64,000 nt of DNA from Gammaproteobacteria bacterium. Its GTDB lineage: Bacteria > Pseudomonadota > Gammaproteobacteria > Eutrophobiales > Eutrophobiaceae. Below the pieces are notes generated by a model. That model did no database searches. It was not told where the DNA came from and saw nothing but the letters and a program-made list of their open reading frames with translations. Positions 58,209-64,000 of this stretch are shown here, piece by piece; position 1 is the first letter of the stretch, and every line of letters starts with the position of its first letter. The translations under genes were made by a program, and so were the position numbers. The stretch lies in NCBI GenBank assembly GCA_030829955.1, contig JAURNY010000010.1, forward strand, positions 1 through 64,000, given 5' to 3'.

Positions 58209-60206
58209 TTAATCAATAAGTTCGTTTGTTAATTCAAATAATTTTTCTTCGGTCAAACCGAAATGTTCAAACACATCTTTTGCCGGCGCTGATTCACCAA
58301 AGCTATCAATGCCGAGTTCACGTCCATCAATACCGGTGTATTTTTTCCAGTAATCAGTAACACCTGCCTCAACAGCAATACGTTTTTTACATGCTGTAGG
58401 TAATACCGATTCTTTATAAGCTGCATCCTGCGCATCATAAGTATCTGTTGAAGGCATGGAAACGATACGTATCGATTTACCTGTGTCATTCAAACGTTTT
58501 GCCACATTCATGGCCATGCTGACTTCTGAGCCGGTAGCAATAATGATGACGTCCGGTGTATCAGTACCATCAAGTAATACATAACCGCCTTTACTGATGT
58601 TGGTGATTTGCTCAGATGTTCTTTCTATATGCGGCAAACCCTGTCTGGAAAAAAGCAGACTGCTTGGTCCGCTTTCTTTTTCAATTGCCACCTTCCAGGA
58701 GACCGCGGATTCTACCGCATCACAAGGTCGCCACAAAGACATGTTAGGAATTAAACGCAGAGTTGATGCTTGCTCAACTGCCTGATGAGTAGGTCCATCT
58801 TCGCCAAGACCGATAGAATCATGAGTAAAGACAAAGATATTGCGTTGCTTCATCAATGCAGACATGCGTAATGCGTTGCGCGCGTATTCCGAGAAGATCA
58901 GGAAAGTAGCTGAATATGGAATAAAGCCACCATGCAAAGCAATACCATTATTGATGGCAGCCATTGCAAATTCACGTACACCATAGGAAATATAATTACC
59001 GGCATAGTCAACCTTACTGATGATTTTTGAACCAGACCAGTTTGTCAGGTTTGAGCCTGTTAAATCAGCAGAGCCACCGATCATCTCAGGTAAATGGGCA
59101 GCAAAAGCTTCAATTGCATTTTGTGATGCTTTACGCGAGGCAATGGATTCTGCTTTGGAATCAGTTTGCTGGATATAGGCCTGGGCCACTTCCTGCCAGT
59201 TACTGATCAGATCGCCAGCGATGCGGCGTTCATATTCTGTCGCTTTTTCAGGATAGGATTTTTTATATTCAGCAAACAATGATTGCCATTCATTTTCTGC
59301 TTTAGCCCCTTTGTCTCTGGCATCCCATGCCTTGTAGTAGTCAGCAGGAATTTCAAAAGCATCATATATCCAACCAATATTTTCTCGGGTTAGTTTGATT
59401 TCATCATCACCTAATGGCGCGCCATGACTCGATTCCTTGCCGGCTTTATTGGGAGAGCCCCAGCCAATGATTGTTTTGCAAATGATAATACTGGGTTTAT
59501 CGGTTGAAGCTTGTGCAGTTTCAATGGCGGATTTAATTTTGTCTGGATCGTGGCCATCAATATCTTCAATAACATGCCAGCCATACGCTTGAAAACGCTT
59601 GGCAACATCTTCTGTAAACCAGCCTTCTACATCACCATCGATGGAAATTTTATTGCTATCATAGAGCACGATTAGTTTGCCTAGACCTAATGTTCCAGCA
59701 AGTGAACATGCTTCATGAGAAATACCTTCCATCAAACAACCATCACCAACGGTGACGTAGGTATGATGATCAACGATATTGAAATTTGGCTCATTGTATT
59801 GAGCTGCCAAAACTGCTTCGGCAATCGCCATGCCCACAGCATTAGCCAAACCTTGTCCAAGTGGGCCAGTCGTTGTTTCTACACCTGGCGTATAACCATA
59901 CTCAGGGTGGCCGGGGGTTTTTGAATGTAGTTGTCTGAAATTTTTCAGTTCTTCTATGGTCAGATCATAACCTGTCAGATGAAGAAGTGAGTAAACCAGC
60001 ATGGAGCCGTGACCATTAGACATAATAAAACGGTCGCGATTGTCCCATTTCGGATTGGCTGGATTATGTTTAAGAAAGCTATTCCATAAGACTTCGGCGA
60101 TTTCAGCCATGCCCATCGGGGCACCTGGATGACCGGAATTAGCGCGTTGTACGGCGTCCATACTTAGCGCGCGAATAGCATTGGCAAGTTCATGCCTAGA
60201 TAACAT
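58209..60206 (-). CDS. tkt: Transketolase
   Basis: Thiamine diphosphate enzyme of the pentose phosphate pathway and Calvin cycle. The 665-residue protein has [17 protein letters not shown] near the start, the TPP/metal motif [13 protein letters not shown] (about 156-168) and a C-terminal domain with [20 protein letters not shown]. It is the first gene of the cluster. The 200-base region 60207-60406 upstream contains its promoter area and the hairpins after the thioredoxin-like gene. Confidence 0.97.
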   Translation of the reverse strand: MLSRHELANAIRALSMDAVQRANSGHPGAPMGMAEIAEVLWNSFLKHNPANPKWDNRDRFIMSNGHGSMLVYSLLHLTGYDLTIEELKNFRQLHSKTPGHPEYGYTPGVETTTGPLGQGLANAVGMAIAEAVLAAQYNEPNFNIVDHHTYVTVGDGCLMEGISHEACSLAGTLGLGKLIVLYDSNKISIDGDVEGWFTEDVAKRFQAYGWHVIEDIDGHDPDKIKSAIETAQASTDKPSIIICKTIIGWGSPNKAGKESSHGAPLGDDEIKLTRENIGWIYDAFEIPADYYKAWDARDKGAKAENEWQSLFAEYKKSYPEKATEYERRIAGDLISNWQEVAQAYIQQTDSKAESIASRKASQNAIEAFAAHLPEMIGGSADLTGSNLTNWSGSKIISKVDYAGNYISYGVREFAMAAINNGIALHGGFIPYSATFLIFSEYARNALRMSALMKQRNIFVFTHDSIGLGEDGPTHQAVEQASTLRLIPNMSLWRPCDAVESAVSWKVAIEKESGPSSLLFSRQGLPHIERTSEQITNISKGGYVLLDGTDTPDVIIIATGSEVSMAMNVAKRLNDTGKSIRIVSMPSTDTYDAQDAAYKESVLPTACKKRIAVEAGVTDYWKKYTGIDGRELGIDSFGESAPAKDVFEHFGLTEEKLFELTNELID

Positions 60207-60375
60207 ATATGATTCCCCTGCAGATTATTTCTGATTTTCGTTACGGAATTAGGTTTTTACGGCAGCGGATACCACGTCTCATGGCGAGAAACTTATGTTC
60301 TTAGAAAATTAATGTTTCAGGAACAGATAACCGAGCAGATTACCACCGAAATAAAGCGCGGTATTGTCGCTTACC

Positions 60376-60417
60376 TGCCCGTTTCGGGCAAGTCACAACA
60401 GCTTATTTATGGCTGTT
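60376..60417 (-). terminator. Two short hairpins after the thioredoxin-like gene
   Basis: TGCCCG/CGGGCA (60376-60381 and 60385-60390, 3-base loop) and AACAGC/GCTGTT (60397-60402 and 60412-60417) follow or overlap the 3' end of the thioredoxin-like gene. Neither has a long T-run on the minus strand, so termination strength is uncertain. Confidence 0.4.
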
Positions 60418-60964
60418 TCCACTTAATTGAGCAGCCGATACTTGCGATTTGTTGTCTTGGGCCCGCACCTGTCTCGGCAACGAGACGCATAGCATCTACA
60501 AGATCTCTTTTAGTTTCATCGTTCGCCGGCACTTTACCACTAGAATCAAGACGTCCACGATACTGTAATTCCAATTTATTGTTGTAACCAAAAAAGTCTG
60601 GGGTGCATACAGCACCATATGCTTTTGCAATTTCCTGACTTTCATCAACAAGATAGGGAAATGGATAGGCAAAGGCTTCGGCAACACGTTTCATATTATC
60701 AACTGAATCTTCCAGATAGGCTGTCGAATCATTCGACATGATGGAAACACATTTAATACCAAGTGTTTCCAGTGTCTTTGCATCGCTAACCAATCTTATT
60801 TGGATCGCTTTAACATATGGGCAATGATTACAGATAAACATGATTAAGGTGCCGTTTTCACCAATAAAGTCACTCAGTTTCCAGTTTTTGCCATTGTAAT
60901 CAGGGAGTTCAAAATCTTTAGCTGCCTGACCGAAGTCACATATTGGTGTCTCTGTTAGTACCAT
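60407..60964 (-). CDS. Thioredoxin-fold (AhpC/TSA-like) protein
   Basis: A 185-residue cytoplasmic redoxin with the thioredoxin fold. FELPDYNGKNWKLSDFIGENGTLIMFI leads to ICNHCPYVKAI, where Cys45 and Cys48 form a CxxC. A later cis-Pro region appears at VCTPDFFGYN. Family members are annotated as thioredoxin-like or peroxiredoxin-like proteins of unclear substrate. There is no signal peptide. It lies divergently from metK across about 130 bases. Confidence 0.85.
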   Translation of the reverse strand: MVLTETPICDFGQAAKDFELPDYNGKNWKLSDFIGENGTLIMFICNHCPYVKAIQIRLVSDAKTLETLGIKCVSIMSNDSTAYLEDSVDNMKRVAEAFAYPFPYLVDESQEIAKAYGAVCTPDFFGYNNKLELQYRGRLDSSGKVPANDETKRDLVDAMRLVAETGAGPRQQIASIGCSIKWKQP

Positions 60965-61096
60965 ATTTCATTCTCAAGTGATGGTTTTGTCATTTATTTT
61001 ACCTTTTTGAATATTTTTCGTCGAAAATCGTGCGCTAATAGCGATTAAACGTTAGAATCCTGCGCCGTTTATAACCCTAATCTAAAAAAAGCCAAT

Positions 61097-62260
<1,164 letters not shown>

Positions 62261-62294
62261 ACCGATAATAAATCTGGGCAATTAGTACTAATTT

Positions 62295-62323
62295 TTGAAA
62301 AGCGAATGCGTGAGTACTATACT
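62295..62323 (+). promoter_or_regulatory. Sigma-70-type promoter for ahcY
   Basis: TTGAAA (62295-62300) and TATACT (62318-62323) are separated by exactly 17 bases, a near-consensus promoter. Transcription would start at about 62330, just before the SAH riboswitch at 62344. A GAGTA/TACTC inverted repeat (62312-62324) overlaps the -10 element. Confidence 0.7.
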
Positions 62324-62343
62324 CTCGCTCTTGTTTAAACGGT

Positions 62344-62413
62344 TTTGAGGAGCGTTGCGACGGGACAACCCCGCTAGGCTCAAAATTGTGGTCATTTTAA
62401 AACGGCGCTCGCT
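62344..62413 (+). promoter_or_regulatory. S-adenosylhomocysteine (SAH) riboswitch
   Basis: The leader of ahcY has the SAH riboswitch core: TTGAGGAGCGTTGCGACGGG, then CCCCGCTAGGCTCAA, a variable loop and AACGGCGCTCGC, with the 3' GCGCTC pairing with the early GAGCG. By family knowledge SAH binding turns on downstream genes that remove SAH, here ahcY and probably metF. It ends about 25 bases before the ahcY start, so control may involve the ribosome binding site AAAGGAG at 62427-62433. Confidence 0.92.
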
Positions 62414-62437
62414 TAACTTGTTTGCTAAAGGAGAAAC

Positions 62438-63856
62438 ATGATGAGCGTAGCAGCTTCCTCTGTTGATAACGATTATTACGTAGCCGATATTTCTCTCGCT
62501 GAGTGGGGACATAAAGAGATTCGTATTGCTGAATCTGAAATGCCTGGTCTGATGGCGATTCGTGAAGAACTTGGTTCTGACCAGCCTTTGAAAGGCGCGC
62601 GTATTGCAGGTTCTCTGCATATGACAATTCAAACCGCAGTGTTAATTGAAACATTAAGTGCCCTCGGTGCAGAAGTGCGTTGGGTGTCTTGTAATATTTA
62701 TTCCACTCAAGACCATGCCGCAGCAGCGATTGCTGACCAAGGTATTCCTGTATTTGCTTACAAAGGCGAATCATTAGAAGAGTATTGGGATTTTACTCAT
62801 CGCATCATGACTTGGTCTGATGGCGGTTCACCAAACATGATTCTGGACGATGGTGGTGATGCCACCATGCTATTAATTCTGGGTAGCAAGGCAGAAAAAG
62901 ATATTTCAGTTTTGGATAAGCCCGGTTCGGAAGAAGAAAAATGTTTGTTTGCTGCGATCAAAAATAAGCTCGCAGAAGATAAAGATTTTTATTCACGCAC
63001 ACTCGCAAAAATTCAGGGTGTTACAGAAGAAACTACTACAGGTGTACAACGTTTGTATCAAATGAAGAAACGCGGTGAATTGCCTTTCCCTGCAATCAAT
63101 GTGAATGATTCAGTCACCAAATCTAAATTCGATAATTTATATGGTTGTCGTGAATCTTTGGTTGATGGTATCAAACGTGCAACTGACGTAATGGTTGCTG
63201 GAAAGGTTGCACTAGTTTTAGGTTATGGTGATGTCGGTAAAGGGAGTGCGCAATCACTAAAAGGGTTGGGTGCTACTGTCTGGATTACTGAAATAGATCC
63301 TATCTGTGCCTTACAGGCAGCGATGGAAGGTTTTCGTGTAGTTACTCTGGAAGATGTTGTCGATAAGGTTGATATCTTTGTTACCTCTACAGGTAACAAA
63401 GACATTATTCGTCATGATCATTTGGTGAAAATGAAAGATCAGGCAATCGTTTGTAACATCGGTCACTTTGATAATGAGATCGATGTTGCCAGTCTTGAAA
63501 AATATGAGTGGGATGAGATTAAGCCTCAGGTTGATCATGTTATTTTTCCTGATGGCAAGCGAATTATCCTGCTAGCAAAAGGTCGCCTGGTCAATCTGGG
63601 TTGTGCGACAGGTCACCCCAGTTTTGTAATGTCTAACTCATTTACCAATCAGGTATTGGCGCAGATTGAGCTTTATAGCCGCGGCGAAAACTATGAGCAG
63701 GATGTTTATGTTTTACCTAAGCATCTGGATGAAAAAGTAGCCCGACTGCATTTGCAACGAATCGGAGCGAATCTGACTGTATTGACCAAGGAGCAAGCTG
63801 ACTATATTAATGTGGACGTTGATGGTCCTTACAAACCAAAGCATTACCGCTATTAG
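62438..63856 (+). CDS. ahcY: S-adenosylhomocysteine hydrolase
   Basis: Hydrolyses SAH to adenosine and homocysteine. The 472-residue protein starts ATG 62438 (ATG 62441 is equally possible) behind [30 protein letters not shown] is the usual N-terminus, and [13 protein letters not shown] (about 260-272) is the NAD-binding motif. It ends with PYKPKHYRY, typical of the family. metF follows after 11 bases. Confidence 0.97.
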   Translation: MMSVAASSVDNDYYVADISLAEWGHKEIRIAESEMPGLMAIREELGSDQPLKGARIAGSLHMTIQTAVLIETLSALGAEVRWVSCNIYSTQDHAAAAIADQGIPVFAYKGESLEEYWDFTHRIMTWSDGGSPNMILDDGGDATMLLILGSKAEKDISVLDKPGSEEEKCLFAAIKNKLAEDKDFYSRTLAKIQGVTEETTTGVQRLYQMKKRGELPFPAINVNDSVTKSKFDNLYGCRESLVDGIKRATDVMVAGKVALVLGYGDVGKGSAQSLKGLGATVWITEIDPICALQAAMEGFRVVTLEDVVDKVDIFVTSTGNKDIIRHDHLVKMKDQAIVCNIGHFDNEIDVASLEKYEWDEIKPQVDHVIFPDGKRIILLAKGRLVNLGCATGHPSFVMSNSFTNQVLAQIELYSRGENYEQDVYVLPKHLDEKVARLHLQRIGANLTVLTKEQADYINVDVDGPYKPKHYRY

Positions 63857-63867
63857 AAGGTATAGTA

Positions 63868-64000
63868 ATGGAAACTCAAGATAAGTTTGCTCGTACATTC
63901 AGTTTCGAGTTCTTCCCGCCGCGCACACCCGAGGCGGCAGGGAAGTTAAAGACGACACAGGAAACTCTTGCTGCACTTAATCCGGATTTTTTCTCGGTTA
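63868..64000 (+). CDS. metF: Methylenetetrahydrofolate reductase, N-terminal part
   Basis: Only 44 codons are visible before the window ends. The start ATG 63868 follows GAAGG. FARTFSFEFFPPRTPEAA and TLAALNPDFFSV match the MetF N-terminus. It probably supplies methyl groups for homocysteine remethylation, completing the methyl cycle with metK and ahcY, and may share the riboswitch-controlled transcript. Confidence 0.9.
   Translation, partial: METQDKFARTFSFEFFPPRTPEAAGKLKTTQETLAALNPDFFSV

Noticed and set aside
60312-60587. Plus-strand 91-residue open frame
   Set aside because: It overlaps the end of the thioredoxin-like gene on the other strand and crosses a hairpin; composition and lack of motifs mark it as a shadow.

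Overview
The window is an ordinary-looking, moderately AT-rich chromosomal segment of a gammaproteobacterium, most likely a sulfur-oxidising, probably autotrophic one. The class is indicated by conserved neighbourhoods: ybgC-tolQRAB-pal-cpoB, kdsD-kdsC-lptC-lptA-lptB-rpoN-hpf-ptsN, and ygfB-pepP-ubiH-ubiI beside zapA and a 6S RNA gene. HprK and an HPr with His15 and Ser46 recall sulfur-oxidising and methylotrophic gammaproteobacteria rather than enterics. SoxYZ, a pyrophosphate-type phosphofructokinase next to a membrane pyrophosphatase, a transketolase/GAPDH/PGK/class I aldolase cluster and a beta carbonic anhydrase suggest chemolithoautotrophy. No RuBisCO or phosphoribulokinase lies in the window, so this is inference.

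Layout. 1-3.6 kb: membrane pyrophosphatase (partial, K+-dependent signature), an NnrU-family membrane protein, PPi-dependent phosphofructokinase. 3.7-6.9 kb: bepA, soxY, soxZ and a CPBP membrane protease, tightly spaced. 7-10.3 kb: an OprO/P-type porin and a TupA-like oxyanion-binding protein, divergent from a ModE-like regulator with a periplasmic-binding-protein fold. 10.4 kb: tRNA-Lys. 10.7-14.6 kb: fmdB-like, DUF502, aspS, nadA. 14.6-15.2 kb: a decayed alpha/beta hydrolase gene. 15.3-25.4 kb: yebC-ruvCAB-ybgC-tol-pal-cpoB-queE-queC and a small membrane protein. 25.4-29.5 kb (minus): an MltF-like transglycosylase with two solute-binding domains, then murU and amgK for muropeptide recycling. 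29.6-41.9 kb: a calcium/sodium antiporter, KDO synthesis, Lpt export, rpoN, and a regulatory phosphotransferase system (PTS) with an EIIA-Man relic, then mgtE. 41.9-47.7 kb: EVE protein, 6S RNA, zapA, a ZapB-like protein, ygfB, pepP, ubiH, ubiI. 47.7-48.4 kb: another decayed gene. 48.4-53.1 kb: glnS, speD, purC, carbonic anhydrase, a small lipoprotein and a broken DUF4399 gene. 53.1-60.2 kb (minus): tkt-gap-pgk-pyk-fba plus a small coupled ORF. 60.4-64 kb: a thioredoxin-fold protein, then metK, an S-adenosylhomocysteine (SAH) riboswitch, ahcY and partial metF.

How it fits together. The phosphofructokinase/pyrophosphatase pair and the sugar-phosphate cluster could run a PPi-based glycolysis/gluconeogenesis or Calvin cycle. 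SoxYZ would carry sulfur intermediates that supply electrons. Most of the rest is housekeeping for the cell envelope, DNA repair, queuosine, ubiquinone and the methyl cycle.

The least expected content is decay. Four gene remnants sit in gaps between intact genes: an alpha/beta hydrolase, a PTS EIIA-Man whose phosphorylatable histidine is Asn, a DUF4399 protein and an unidentified secreted protein. I saw no CRISPR array, insertion sequence, prophage or recognisable defence system.
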